Source of the DNA: DATBLE01 sp050258035
GTDB lineage: Bacteria; Actinomycetota; Thermoleophilia; Gaiellales; Gaiellaceae
Assembly (NCBI GenBank): GCA_050258035.1
Contig: JBLMYA010000047.1
Coordinates: forward strand, 4,523 to 68,522
Reading direction: 5' to 3'
Length of the DNA stretch: 64,000 nt
In this document: in pieces, positions 51,292-60,539 of the stretch
Position numbering within the stretch: position 1 is the stretch's first letter
How the letters are laid out: each line of letters starts with the position of its first letter
Program-made: the position numbers and the translations under genes
The notes under the pieces: generated by a model
Told to the model about the DNA's origin: nothing
Seen by the model: only the letters and a program-made list of their open reading frames with translations
Database searches by the model: none

Positions 51292-52824
51292 GTGGCAACA
51301 AAGGAAGCCCGGCCTGCGGATGTCGCGACCGCCCCAGGCGCGAAGGAGCCGAAGGACGCGTCGATTGCGTCAGACATCAGGCGCAGCCGCCCCTATTTCC
51401 TCGCCTCCAGCCCGCTCCGGCACCTGGCCTTCCGGCTCGCGAGCGTGGTCGCGCTCATCGCGATCGACCTCGTGGCGGTCGGGTTCGCCCTGTACGGCGG
51501 CCTCGTGCTGCGGGAGCTCTACTACGGGAACACGCCGATCTACTGGGGGATCATCTGGACCGGCCGGTTCGCGGACTGGTTCCCGTTCGTCGCCCTCGTC
51601 ACGATCCTGGTCTTCTGGCAGGCGGGGCTCTACGCCGAGCGCGAGCGGCGGGCCGGCTTCGGACGCGTGGTCTCGTCCCTGATCGTCGTCGCCCTGCTCG
51701 TCCTCGCCTTCGGCCTCGGCACCGGCCACGACTTCAACACCTTCGGCCTGATCCCGACGGCGCTCGTGATCGTGATCGTGATCGACGGCCTGCTCCGGGC
51801 GAGCTACGACACGATCAGCCGCGAGGCCCTGCACACCCTCGGAGTCCGCCGGCGGGTGATCGTCGTCGGCGAGGGCGAGCACCTCGACCATCTCCTGCGG
51901 ACGCTCGGGTCCGTGCGCGGCGGCATCGAGTACGACTTCGTCGGCGTGGTCAGCGACGACGCCGACCACCCTCGCGACCTGACCCGGCTCGGCCCGGTCG
52001 ACGACCTGCGCACGGTGCTCGAGGAGCATGCTGCGGACGAGCTGATCGTCACCGACTCGGACTACACCGACCGGCAGCTGCTCCAGATCGTCGACTGCGC
52101 CCACCGGTCGGCGGTGAAGGTGCGGATCGCGCCGAAGACGACCGAGCTGCTCGTGCAGCGCGCGGAGTACGTGCCCGGCCAGGGCGTGCCCCTGTTCGCG
52201 CTCCGGCCGCCGGTGTTCGCCGGCACCGACTGGGCGGTCAAGCGGACGTTCGACCTGCTCGTCAGCTGCTTCGTGATCGTCGTCGGGCTGCCGCTGTGGC
52301 TGGCGATCGCGGCGGCGATCAAGCTCACCTCGCACGGCCCCGTCTTCTACCGCGATCCGCGCAGCGGTCTCGGCGAGCAGACCTTCGGCATGCTGAAGTT
52401 CCGGACGATGGTCGCCGGCGCCGCCGACCGGCAGTCCGAGCTCGAGCAGGAGAACGAAGCCGGCGGCGCGCTCTTCAAGATCAAGGACGATCCACGGGTC
52501 ACCCCGGTCGGCAGGGCGCTGCGCCGCCTGTCGATCGACGAGCTTCCGAACCTGATCAACGTGCTGCGCGGGCAGATGAGCCTCGTCGGCCCGCGGCCGC
52601 TCCCCCTCCGCGACCAGGCCCTGCTCGAGGACTGGCACCGCAGGCGCTCGAACGTGCTCCCGGGGATGACCGGCCTCTGGCAGATCTCCGGCCGTTCCGA
52701 CCTCTCGTTCGACGATCTCGTCCGGCTCGACTTCTACTACCTCGAGAACTGGTCGATCTGGCTCGACATCTCGATCCTGGCGAAGACCCTGCCCGCGGTC
52801 CTCGCCGGCCGGGGCGCCTACTGA
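51292..52824 (+). CDS. polyprenyl-phosphate hexose-1-phosphate transferase (WcaJ/CpsE type)
   Basis: A 510-residue initiating enzyme. The N-terminal half has four helices (from LASVVALIAIDLVAVGFALYG to LGTGHDFNTFGLIPTALVIV), then a Rossmann-like CoA-binding region with GVRRRVIVVGEGEH. The catalytic C-terminus follows: re-entrant helix KRTFDLLVSCFVIVVGLPLW, PVFYRDPRSGLGEQTFGMLKFRTM, LRRLSIDELPNL and GLWQISGRSDLSF. It transfers sugar-1-phosphate from a UDP-sugar to undecaprenyl phosphate, the first step of repeat-unit assembly. The GTG at 51292 has TAAACT nine bases upstream. It heads a five-gene rightward operon. Confidence 0.92.
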   Translation: MATKEARPADVATAPGAKEPKDASIASDIRRSRPYFLASSPLRHLAFRLASVVALIAIDLVAVGFALYGGLVLRELYYGNTPIYWGIIWTGRFADWFPFVALVTILVFWQAGLYAERERRAGFGRVVSSLIVVALLVLAFGLGTGHDFNTFGLIPTALVIVIVIDGLLRASYDTISREALHTLGVRRRVIVVGEGEHLDHLLRTLGSVRGGIEYDFVGVVSDDADHPRDLTRLGPVDDLRTVLEEHAADELIVTDSDYTDRQLLQIVDCAHRSAVKVRIAPKTTELLVQRAEYVPGQGVPLFALRPPVFAGTDWAVKRTFDLLVSCFVIVVGLPLWLAIAAAIKLTSHGPVFYRDPRSGLGEQTFGMLKFRTMVAGAADRQSELEQENEAGGALFKIKDDPRVTPVGRALRRLSIDELPNLINVLRGQMSLVGPRPLPLRDQALLEDWHRRRSNVLPGMTGLWQISGRSDLSFDDLVRLDFYYLENWSIWLDISILAKTLPAVLAGRGAY

Positions 52825-53588
52825 GCGGAGGCTTCGACCGATCCTCGGCTGTCGCCTTCGGCTCCGTCGCCGAGAGCTACGAGCGCACGCGCCCGAACTA
52901 CCCGCCGGAGGCGATCGACTGGATGGCCGGACGGCTCGGGATCGGCCCCGGCACGACCGTGGTCGACCTCGGCGCCGGCACCGGCAAGCTGACCCGCCAG
53001 CTCGCCCCGACCGGGGCAACCGTGGTCGCGGTCGAACCGCTTCCGGAGATGCGCGCCCAGCTCGCGGCGGCCGTGCCCGGCGTGGAGGTGTTCGCCGGCA
53101 CGGCGGAGGAGATCCCCCTTCCCGACGGCTGCGCCGGCAGCGTCACAGCAGCCTCTGCCTTCCACTGGTTCGATCACGATCGCGCGCTGCCCGAGATCCA
53201 CCGCGTGCTCGAGCCGGCCGGGGGTCTCGGGATCATCGGGAACCGACGCGACCTCGGCGACCCGCTCCAGACGGCCCTGCAGGAGATCATCGGCCGATAT
53301 CTGCCGGACCTCGAAGAGCTGGGCGGCTGGCGGACGGCGCTCTCCGCCAGCCTGCTGTTCGGTCCTACCGAGACCTTCGAAACACCGTTCGAGCAGGTGT
53401 TCGACGCCGAGGGCCTGGCGGAACGGATCGGCACGATCTCCTACATCGCCCGGCTGCCCGACGACGAGCGTGCGTCCGTCCGCGCCGAGGTGCGTGCGCT
53501 GGGCGAGGCGTGGCCCCGGACAGAGTTGCCGTTCCGGTACCTGACGGTCGTGAACGTCTGTCGGGCCGTGCCCGCCACTACCCTTTGA
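52821..53588 (+). CDS. class I SAM-dependent methyltransferase with apparent CTG start
   Basis: A roughly 255-residue methyltransferase: FGSVAESYERTRPNYP near the start, motif I VVDLGAGTGKLTRQLA, VAVEPLPEMRAQL, ASAFHWFDHDRAL and LEPAGGLGIIGNR. The fold must begin by residue 5, yet there is no ATG, GTG or TTG in frame between the upstream gene's catalytic region and the SAM motifs. The best candidate is CTG 52821, which overlaps the upstream TGA in the same four-base way (CTGA) as GTGA and ATGA elsewhere here. The start may instead be masked by a sequencing error. Confidence 0.75.
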   Translation: MSGGFDRSSAVAFGSVAESYERTRPNYPPEAIDWMAGRLGIGPGTTVVDLGAGTGKLTRQLAPTGATVVAVEPLPEMRAQLAAAVPGVEVFAGTAEEIPLPDGCAGSVTAASAFHWFDHDRALPEIHRVLEPAGGLGIIGNRRDLGDPLQTALQEIIGRYLPDLEELGGWRTALSASLLFGPTETFETPFEQVFDAEGLAERIGTISYIARLPDDERASVRAEVRALGEAWPRTELPFRYLTVVNVCRAVPATTL

Positions 53589-53592
53589 CCCG

Positions 53593-54798
53593 ATGAAGAC
53601 GCCGAAGATCCTCGCGGTCGCGTCCGCGGTCGACCTCGACTTCCGGTACGGCTGCACCCCTGCGTGGTGGCAGTTGTGGAAGGGCCTGCACGAGGCCGGC
53701 TGCGATCTGATCGTCACGCCGTACCGGGGACGCCCGGTGGAGTCGCCGTGGTGGCGCACGGCTGCGAACCCCTGCTACTACGAGGGCGAGGCATTTGCGC
53801 GCGTGCGGGACCTCGCCGCCCGCCTCAAGGGCGACCGCTACCTCCGGCGCGCCGAGCGCGATCCGGGGGACACCGACCGCCTCGTCCGCCAGGCGATCTG
53901 GCGCTGGGTGACGCCGCGCTGGAAGACGCACCTCGTCGGCGTGCTCGAGCACGAGCGCGACGTCGATGCGGTCGTCGTCTTCACGGTTCCGATGAGCCAC
54001 CTCCGCGGCATCCCGACCGCCCTGCGCGAGCGCTTCGGCGTCCCGGTCGTCTTCTACGACGGCGACGTGCCGATGAGCCTGCCGGAGTTCGGCGGGCACG
54101 ACACCGGCTTCAACTACTACTTCGGCGCCGACCCGTCGGAGTACGACCTGATCGTCTCGAACTCGGAGGGTGGGCTCGACCGGCTCCGCGAGCTCGGTGC
54201 CCGCCGCGCGGAGGCGGTGTTCTGGGGAGCCGATCCCGAGCTCTTCCGGCCGCACGAGGTCGACAAGGAGACCGACGTCTTCTTCTACGGGTACGGCGAC
54301 AAGTTCCGTTCTGAGTGGACCGGGGCGATGATCGGCGAGCCGAGCCGGCGCCTCGACGCAGACTTCTCGCTCGGCGGGCGCGACTTCCGCGGTGACATCG
54401 GCCGCGCGCGCCTGGCCGGCGACGTCCCCTTCAACGTCTTCGCCCGCGCGATCTCCGCGGCGCGGATCAACCTGAACGTCACCCGCCGCGCCCACGCATC
54501 CGTCCACGCGTCGTCCACGTCGCGGCCGTTCGAGCTGGCGATGTCCGGGGCGACGATCGTCTCCAACCCGCACGACGGGATCGAGCGCTGGTTCGAGCCG
54601 GGGCGCGAGCTGATCGTCGTCGAGAACGCGGACCAGGCGACGAACGCCTACGCGCAGCTCCTCGACGACCCGGCCCAGGCCGAGGAGATGGGTCGCGCCG
54701 CGCGCGAGCGTGCACTCGACGAGCACACGTTCCTCCACCGGGCGCGGCGGCTCCTGGGCCTGCTCGGGGTCCGCGTCCCGGAGGCGGTGCGTGGCTGA
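53593..54798 (+). CDS. CgeB-like glycosyltransferase
   Basis: A 401-residue protein of the CgeB/GT-B type: PTALRERFGVPVVFYDGDVP, DLIVSNSEGGLDRLRELGA, EAVFWGADPELFRP, and the donor-side SAARINLNVTRRAHAS and STSRPFELAMSGATIVSNP. The E-x7-E-like motif is reduced to PFELAMSGA, as in the CgeB group. It is likely cytoplasmic, adding a sugar to the lipid-linked unit. TACCCT eight bases upstream of the ATG suggests its own near-leaderless promoter within the operon. It overlaps the next gene by eight bases. Confidence 0.82.
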   Translation: MKTPKILAVASAVDLDFRYGCTPAWWQLWKGLHEAGCDLIVTPYRGRPVESPWWRTAANPCYYEGEAFARVRDLAARLKGDRYLRRAERDPGDTDRLVRQAIWRWVTPRWKTHLVGVLEHERDVDAVVVFTVPMSHLRGIPTALRERFGVPVVFYDGDVPMSLPEFGGHDTGFNYYFGADPSEYDLIVSNSEGGLDRLRELGARRAEAVFWGADPELFRPHEVDKETDVFFYGYGDKFRSEWTGAMIGEPSRRLDADFSLGGRDFRGDIGRARLAGDVPFNVFARAISAARINLNVTRRAHASVHASSTSRPFELAMSGATIVSNPHDGIERWFEPGRELIVVENADQATNAYAQLLDDPAQAEEMGRAARERALDEHTFLHRARRLLGLLGVRVPEAVRG

Positions 54799-55558
54799 GG
54801 TCGTGACCGAGGCCCGTCCGGCCGGATCGGCCCTCGCGGCGGTCAGGCGGATCGCGATCGTACCCGCCTTCAACGAGCAGGAGAGCGTCACGCAGGTGAT
54901 CGAGGAGATCCGCGCCTTCGACCCCGACTTCGAGATCGTCGTCGTCGACGACGGCTCGAGCGACGGGACGGCCGCCGCCGCCGCCGGCCTCGGGGCGTAC
55001 GTGGTGCGGCTGCCGTTCAACCTTGGGATCGGCGGCGCGGTGCAGACCGGTTTCCGCTACGCGTTCGAGAACGGGTTCGCACTCGCGGTCCGCGTCGACG
55101 GGGACGGGCAGCACGACCCGGCACAGCTCGGCCTCCTGCTCGCCCCGGTGCTCGCCGACGAGGCCGATATCGTCGTCGGGTCGCGGTTCGCAAGCGGCGG
55201 TGGGTACCGGTCGTCGCGGTCGCGGAGAATCGGGATCTCGATTCTCGCGGGAACGCTCTCGGTGATCGTCGGCCGCCGCGTCACGGACCCGACGTCCGGC
55301 TTCCAGGCGCTCAACCGGCGCGCGATCGCGCTGTTCGCGGCCGACTACCCGCACGACTATCCCGAGGTCGAGGCGGCGCTGATGGTGCACAAGCACCAGC
55401 TGCGGATGACGGAGGTGCCCGTCGAGATGCGCGAGCGCTCCGCCGGCCGCTCGTCGATCGGCGCGCTCGCATCGGTGTACTACATGGTCAAGGTCCTGCT
55501 CGCCCTGTTCGTCGGGCTCTTCCGCAGGAACGTGACACCTCTGGAGGAGGTGAAGTGA
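54791..55558 (+). CDS. glycosyltransferase family 2 (dolichyl-phosphate mannosyltransferase-like)
   Basis: A 255-residue GT-A enzyme: RIAIVPAFNEQESVTQVIEE, VVVDDGSSDGTAA, the metal-binding VRVDGDGQHDPAQ, VGSRFASGGGYRSSRSR, and DPTSGFQALNRRAI. These define DPM/GtrB-like enzymes that load a sugar onto polyprenyl phosphate. The GtrB product is the donor for GT-C membrane enzymes, of which several lie nearby, so this may be their supplier. It starts at GTG 54791 inside the previous gene and overlaps the DUF2304 gene by four bases. Confidence 0.9.
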   Translation: MAEVVTEARPAGSALAAVRRIAIVPAFNEQESVTQVIEEIRAFDPDFEIVVVDDGSSDGTAAAAAGLGAYVVRLPFNLGIGGAVQTGFRYAFENGFALAVRVDGDGQHDPAQLGLLLAPVLADEADIVVGSRFASGGGYRSSRSRRIGISILAGTLSVIVGRRVTDPTSGFQALNRRAIALFAADYPHDYPEVEAALMVHKHQLRMTEVPVEMRERSAGRSSIGALASVYYMVKVLLALFVGLFRRNVTPLEEVK

Positions 55559-55905
55559 CACCGCTCGTCGTCTCCATCGTCGCTGCGCTGGCCTCGGTGC
55601 TCCTGATCCTGGTCGTGCTCGAGCTGATCCGCAGCCGGCGCCTGAGGGAGCGCTACGCGCTGCTCTGGCTGCTCACGGGGGTCGTGCTGCTCGCGCTGTC
55701 CCTGTGGCGCTCCGGGCTGAACACGATCGCCGGCTGGGTCGGGATCGAGACCTACCCGCCGGCCGTGCTGTTCGCCGTCGGCGCACTCTTCGTCCTGCTC
55801 GTGCTGCTGCACTACTCGACCGTGATCTCGAAGCTGCACGACCAGAACACGATGCTCGCCCAGCGCCTCGCGCTGCTCGAGCAGCGTCTGCGCGAGCGCG
55901 ACTAG
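55555..55905 (+). CDS. DUF2304 small membrane protein
   Basis: A 116-residue protein with three hydrophobic helices (SIVAALASVLLILVVLELI, YALLWLLTGVVLLALSLW, VLFAVGALFVLLVLLHYSTV) and a short coiled-coil tail (LAQRLALLEQRLRERD). RRLRERYALLWLL and LFAVGALFVLLVLLH are typical of DUF2304, which is commonly next to GtrB-like transferases as here. It may help flip or present the polyprenyl-sugar; this is inference from neighbourhood. Confidence 0.85.
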   Translation: MTPLVVSIVAALASVLLILVVLELIRSRRLRERYALLWLLTGVVLLALSLWRSGLNTIAGWVGIETYPPAVLFAVGALFVLLVLLHYSTVISKLHDQNTMLAQRLALLEQRLRERD

Positions 55906-57212
55906 ACCCGGCCGGGCTCGCCGCCGCCGCCGCCGTCCCGGCGCGAGCCGCCCAGGACGATCGCGGCCGCGGCGACGGTCGACGCCACCACCGTCAGCAC
56001 GGCGAACTGGCTTCGCGTCGAGACCGGCGTGACGGCGGCGTAGCGGTGGTTCAGCGAGGTGACCGCGAGCGCGCCGAGCGCGACGAGGCCGCCGGTCGGG
56101 CCGAGGTGCCAGCGCTCCACGTCCAGAGAGGCGAGAGCCGCCGCGGCGGCGACGGCGAAGAAGGCGGCGCCGAGGGCGGACAGCAGCGGCTCGCTGCCCT
56201 TGATCCACGCCGGGTTGAGGAGAAACGCCTCGCCCGAGACCGCGATTCCGCCGGCGAACGCCGCCCAGAAGGGAAAGCCGAGCCGGGAATACCGGCCCAG
56301 TCGCCGCACGGCGAGCGCGCCGACGAGGACGGCGAGGGCTCCGGCGATCCCGACCACGATCCTCGCCAGGTGCAGGCCGAAGCGCCCGCCGCTCCCCGGC
56401 AGGTCGCGGAGCGTTCCGAAGATCGTCAGGCCGAAGAAGCCCGGGTGGTCGCGAACGGAGAAGGTGTGGTCGACCAGACGGATGAGGCCGTAGACGGCGA
56501 AGGGGACGACGAGCGCGCAGGCAGCCGACGCGATCCGCGGCCGGGTCGCGACCCTCTTCCACTCGGCGGACAGGAGAACGCCGAACGGTGCCAGTGCGGC
56601 GAGCGGGAACACGGCCTCGCTGCGTCCGAGCGTTGCGGCGACGAGCCCGCCGACGAGGAGCCACGTGTTCACCCGCAGGAGGCCGAGCAGCGCGACCAGC
56701 CCGCCGAGGATGAACACCGTGTCGGCGAGGCGGCCGGGGCAGATCGCCAGGAACCGGAACAGGTAGGGATTCGCGATCAGCGCGCCGATCGCGACCGCGT
56801 ACTCGAGCCGGCGCAGGCCGAGCGGCGCGATCAGGCGGTCGACCAGCAGGACGATCAGGCCGAGCAGGACGAACGCGAGGACGTAGTACACCGGTCGGTC
56901 TCCGACCCGGAGGGCGTCCGAGATCAGCCCGACCAGATAGTGCGGGACGAACCGGTCGGCGTGCTGGGACGGGAGCGGCTGGTCGGTGAAGCCGGGGGCC
57001 GCCCGGGCGACGCGCTCGTACTCGGGCATGTCCGAGCCGAACAGGAGGTCGACCGTGCGCTGCCAGGAGTACCACTGTGTGCTCGCCCAGACGGCCGCCA
57101 GCCATGCCCCGGCCGCAGCCACCCGGTACCACGGCGTCAGCGGAGCCCGCAGCAGCCGGACCGCTGTGGATCCCCTCGGCTCCGAGGCGACCGAGACGTC
57201 TGCCCGAGACAC
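55902..57212 (-). CDS. polytopic GT-C-like membrane protein
   Basis: A 436-residue protein with about 11 helices. The first loop has FGSDMPEYERVARA with acidic residues placed as in membrane mannosyltransferases, and ADRFVPHYLVGLISDAL. Later regions include GRSEAVFPLAALAPFGVLL and FLLNPAWIKGSEPLL. It would use the polyprenyl-linked sugar made by the adjacent GtrB-like enzyme; family is not firm. TAGATT lies seven bases before GTG 57212, giving an essentially leaderless mRNA. It converges on the DUF2304 gene with a four-base overlap. Confidence 0.7.
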   Translation of the reverse strand: MSRADVSVASEPRGSTAVRLLRAPLTPWYRVAAAGAWLAAVWASTQWYSWQRTVDLLFGSDMPEYERVARAAPGFTDQPLPSQHADRFVPHYLVGLISDALRVGDRPVYYVLAFVLLGLIVLLVDRLIAPLGLRRLEYAVAIGALIANPYLFRFLAICPGRLADTVFILGGLVALLGLLRVNTWLLVGGLVAATLGRSEAVFPLAALAPFGVLLSAEWKRVATRPRIASAACALVVPFAVYGLIRLVDHTFSVRDHPGFFGLTIFGTLRDLPGSGGRFGLHLARIVVGIAGALAVLVGALAVRRLGRYSRLGFPFWAAFAGGIAVSGEAFLLNPAWIKGSEPLLSALGAAFFAVAAAAALASLDVERWHLGPTGGLVALGALAVTSLNHRYAAVTPVSTRSQFAVLTVVASTVAAAAIVLGGSRRDGGGGGEPGRV

Positions 57213-57251
57213 CCGGCGGAATCTATGCAAACGCGGCCGCGAGGGAATCAC

Positions 57252-57257
57252 TAGGCT
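57252..57257 (+). promoter_or_regulatory. -10 hexamer of a leaderless transcript (57264 gene)
   Basis: TAGGCT ends exactly six bases before GTG 57264. The divergent gene's TAGATT sits about 30 bases to the left, so the two promoters face away from each other without overlapping. Confidence 0.6.
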
Positions 57258-57263
57258 CGCGCG

Positions 57264-58856
57264 GTGCACGCCCGGCACGAGCGCATCGCTCGGGCAGCGG
57301 CCTGGGTCCGGGCCAACGCCACGATCCTCGCGATCGCCGCGGTCGGGTGCGTCTGGATCGTCCCAGTGCAGTACCTGGGCTGGAACCAGGGCGCCCACTA
57401 CGCGCTCGTCCGTGCGCTGGCGAACGGAACCCCGTACGTCGACCGGACGCGCTTCGAGGTCGGGAAGGGCGGCATGGCGGACGACGGTACCGGCGACCTC
57501 TCGTTCATCGACGGCCACTACTACGCGGCGAAGTCGCCCGGCCTCGCGTTCACGGTCCTGCCGCCGTACCTCCTGCTGAAGGCCGCGGGCGGCGCCGCTC
57601 CGATCAGGGAGTCCCGTCCTGAGGTCTGGTATCTCCAGCTCTTCGGTGCGCTGCTCCCGGCCCTCGTGCTGCTGCTGCTCGTCTCCTCGACCGGCGACAG
57701 CCTCGAGCGCGGGTTCGGCACCGCGGCCGCGGTGACGCTCGGCCTGTCGACGATGGTGCTCCCGTTCGCGACGATGCTCTTCTCCCACGTGCTGAGCGCG
57801 ACGCTGGTCTTCGCGGCGTTCGTCGTCCTCCTCCACGAGCGCCGCGGGCCGCCGCGCCCGGCTACGGTCGCACTGGCCGGCCTGCTCGCGGGTCTGGCGG
57901 TGACGGCGGAGTTCCCGGTCGCCCTGGTCGGCGCGATCGTCTGCCTCTACGCGGTCGCCCGCCGGCCGCTGCTTCCCAGGCTGGGCGCGTACGCGGCCGG
58001 GGCGCTCGCCGGGGTGCTGCCGGCGCTCCTCTTCAACCTCTGGGCCTTCGGGAACCCGTTGACGTTCTCGTATGCGAACGTCGTCGGCAGCCAGGATGCG
58101 AACAGGCGCGGGCTCTTCGGGATCACGGCGCCGGACTTCCGCACGTTCGTGGAGCTCCTGTTCTCGCCGATCGGCCTGCTCGTGCTGACTCCGGTCGTGC
58201 TCGCCGGCGCCGTCGGGTTGGTGCTCGTCTACCTCCGCGGCCATCGGCTCGAGGCGGCCGTCGCGGGGGCGGTCGTCGTCTTCTACCTCGTCCTGAACGC
58301 GGGCTACGAGACGCCGTTCGGCGGCAACTCGCCGGGGCCGCGCTTCCTCGTCGCGACGCTTCCGTTCCTCGCCCTCGGGCTTGCGGCGGCGTATCGATCG
58401 TTCCCGTTGACGACGGCCGCGCTCGCGGTCTGCTCGGGCGTGGAGATGGTCGTGCTCACGCTGACGAACCCGCTCGGCGTCGACGACCGGGCCTGGTTCC
58501 ACCGTTTCGCGACCGGTCAGTTCGTCGAGACGGTCACCGACCTGCTCGGGATCGGCCACGGCGTCGCCCTCTTCTTCGTCGCGCTCGCGGCCGCAGCCGG
58601 GCTCGGCGTGCTCGCCACGGCGAAACCCCTGCTGGGGCTCGAGGACGCCGCCCGGGCGGTGCTGGCCGTCGTCGGCTGGATCGTGCTCGCGCGGCGGGCG
58701 CCGGGCGTGCTGGACGACCACGGACCATGGGCGGCCCTCGGTCTCGCGGGTGCGGTCGCGCTCGGCGTGGTGCTCGTTCCCGTTGCGCTCCTCCTCGCGG
58801 GGCGGCGTGCGGGCGGCCTCAGGCCGGGCGTGCGTCGGTCGTCACCGGGTCGCTGA
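57264..58856 (+). CDS. polytopic GT39-like membrane protein
   Basis: A 530-residue protein with about 12 helices. The first periplasmic loop contains DRTRFEVGKGGMADDGTGDLSFIDGHYYAAKSPG in pieces, with acidic residues and a KSPG turn recalling GT39/PMT-type proteins. A PFGGNSPGPRFLVATLPFL segment lies near residue 350. It likely transfers or presents sugars on the outer face. It starts at a leaderless GTG. The last 38 bases overlap the convergent gene at 58819. Confidence 0.7.
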   Translation: MHARHERIARAAAWVRANATILAIAAVGCVWIVPVQYLGWNQGAHYALVRALANGTPYVDRTRFEVGKGGMADDGTGDLSFIDGHYYAAKSPGLAFTVLPPYLLLKAAGGAAPIRESRPEVWYLQLFGALLPALVLLLLVSSTGDSLERGFGTAAAVTLGLSTMVLPFATMLFSHVLSATLVFAAFVVLLHERRGPPRPATVALAGLLAGLAVTAEFPVALVGAIVCLYAVARRPLLPRLGAYAAGALAGVLPALLFNLWAFGNPLTFSYANVVGSQDANRRGLFGITAPDFRTFVELLFSPIGLLVLTPVVLAGAVGLVLVYLRGHRLEAAVAGAVVVFYLVLNAGYETPFGGNSPGPRFLVATLPFLALGLAAAYRSFPLTTAALAVCSGVEMVVLTLTNPLGVDDRAWFHRFATGQFVETVTDLLGIGHGVALFFVALAAAAGLGVLATAKPLLGLEDAARAVLAVVGWIVLARRAPGVLDDHGPWAALGLAGAVALGVVLVPVALLLAGRRAGGLRPGVRRSSPGR

Positions 58857-60528
58857 CGATCATCACGTCGCCGAGCGAGGTGTCGTTCAGCCAGTTGGCG
58901 GTCATCCCGACGCGGTAGGTCCAGCGACCCGGAGGTGGACGGTCGAGGTACTGCCGGGCGGTCGTCGTCGCTATGCGGGTCATGACCAGGTCGCAGGCGA
59001 GCGGCGCTCCGTTCTTCCGGTCCTTGCACGAGAGGCCGTGGAGCATCCTGCGGTCGTCGTTCTGCCGGTCCTTCGTCACCGGCTGCACGCGCAGCACCGT
59101 GTAGAAGACCTTGGTTCCGCCCGAGTACGGAGAGTCCCAGGTCAGGCGCTGCTTCCCGTCCGACCCGCTCACCCTCAACCGGAAGGACTGCACCGGGACG
59201 TAGACGTCCTGGAGGCGGTAGTTGACGGCTTCCGCCGTGCTCTGCGGGATCGTGCCCGCGACGACGACCAGCGGCAGGGCGACGAGGATCGCGCCCGCGG
59301 CCGCCAGCAGGCGGCGCCCGGGGCGGCGCGTCGGCAGCGCGGGGATCGGCACCGGGAACACGCGTCGCGTCCAGGAGAAGGCCGGCACCAGCAGGGGGAT
59401 CGACGCGAGGAGGAGCAGGAACGCGGGGAAGCTCGGCATCAGCAGTCGGAAGAAGCTCGCGTCCTCGATGTTCGCCTTGTCGTCCGTCCCCTTGATCAGG
59501 AGGAAGGTCATGAACCACCCGAACACGAGGATCGCCTTGGGCCACGAGCGCCGCCCGATCGCCAGCAGCCCGGCGAACGGCACGAACTCGAGCGGGCGCA
59601 CCGCCCAGAAGAACTCGCGCACGCCGTCGATGTTCTGTTGCAGCTGGTGCCAGTTCAGGTCCACGTAGCGGCGGGCCGGCGAGAGCAGCGACCCGAGCGG
59701 GGCGTCGGCCCCGATCGCCGCCAGCGACCGGCCGCTCCCACCGGTCGAGGAGAACGCGGGGAGCTCACCGAGCCCACGCTGCTTCCAGAGGGCGAGGATG
59801 AACAGGCCGGGCACCAGCGCCGCCGCGAACGCCGCGGTCTGCGTCCACCGCTGCGCGACCAGCAGGCAGAGCGCCGCGGCGCCGAAGAAGAGCGAGTTCG
59901 AGGGCTTCAGCCCGATCGCGAAGCCGCCGGTCATCCCGGCGAGGACGGCGTCGGCCCAGTCGCGCGTGTCCAGCGCCCGCACGAGCAGGTACGCCGTGAC
60001 CAGCAGGAGCACCATCGACGGGAAGTCGCCGAGGACGGTCAGCCCGAGGGACTGGGGGAGCGTGATGTCGACGTACTTCTCGTGGTAGCGCTGGTCGAAC
60101 ATCGGGATCGTCACGTACGGGACGATCACCCAGAGGAACGCCGCCCAGTAGCCGAAGACGCGCCCGGCGATCCGGGTCGCGATGCCGTACACGGAGAGCA
60201 GTGCTGCCGGGAGGAGGATCAGGGCGTTGAGCACGATCACCACCGGCAGGCCGGAGAGCACGTTCGACCCGGCGAAGAAGGCGACCGGGATCAGCAGGTA
60301 CGACCAGGCGTATCCGACGAGCGCGACCGGGAGCGTCCACTGCGACAGCTGGTGCGCGTCCGTCCAGTAGTAGGACTGGTCGCCGCCCTGGTAGTAGAGC
60401 CAGCCGTTGTGCTCGACCGTGAGCGCGAGCACGAGCAGGCAGAGCCACTGGAGGACGAGCAGCGGCCCCAGGACGCTCCACGGCTGTCGTCTGCCAATCC
60501 GCGCGGCCGCGCCGCGCAGATTGGCCAT
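58819..60528 (-). CDS. polytopic GT-C-like membrane protein with C-terminal extracellular domain
   Basis: A roughly 569-residue protein. About ten helices occupy residues 10-400; an early loop has YQGGDQSYYWTDAHQLSQW, and PMFDQRYHEKYVDITLPQ lies in a second loop. After the last helix (LLAAAGAILVALPLVVVAGTI) there is a beta-rich tail of about 150 residues with RLTWDSPYSGGTKVFYTVLR, similar in rhythm to a fibronectin-type fold. It may be a membrane glycosyltransferase with a carbohydrate-contacting domain. Start is ATG 60528, or TTG 60543 overlapping the upstream stop. Confidence 0.68.
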   Translation of the reverse strand: MANLRGAAARIGRRQPWSVLGPLLVLQWLCLLVLALTVEHNGWLYYQGGDQSYYWTDAHQLSQWTLPVALVGYAWSYLLIPVAFFAGSNVLSGLPVVIVLNALILLPAALLSVYGIATRIAGRVFGYWAAFLWVIVPYVTIPMFDQRYHEKYVDITLPQSLGLTVLGDFPSMVLLLVTAYLLVRALDTRDWADAVLAGMTGGFAIGLKPSNSLFFGAAALCLLVAQRWTQTAAFAAALVPGLFILALWKQRGLGELPAFSSTGGSGRSLAAIGADAPLGSLLSPARRYVDLNWHQLQQNIDGVREFFWAVRPLEFVPFAGLLAIGRRSWPKAILVFGWFMTFLLIKGTDDKANIEDASFFRLLMPSFPAFLLLLASIPLLVPAFSWTRRVFPVPIPALPTRRPGRRLLAAAGAILVALPLVVVAGTIPQSTAEAVNYRLQDVYVPVQSFRLRVSGSDGKQRLTWDSPYSGGTKVFYTVLRVQPVTKDRQNDDRRMLHGLSCKDRKNGAPLACDLVMTRIATTTARQYLDRPPPGRWTYRVGMTANWLNDTSLGDVMIVSDPVTTDARPA

Positions 60529-60539
60529 GAGCCGGGTAC

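Noticed and set aside
55902..58721. A 939-residue minus-strand frame covering the divergent genes near 57.2 kb
   Set aside because: Only residues from GTG 57212 onward look like a membrane protein. The upstream part is antisense to the gene starting at 57264.
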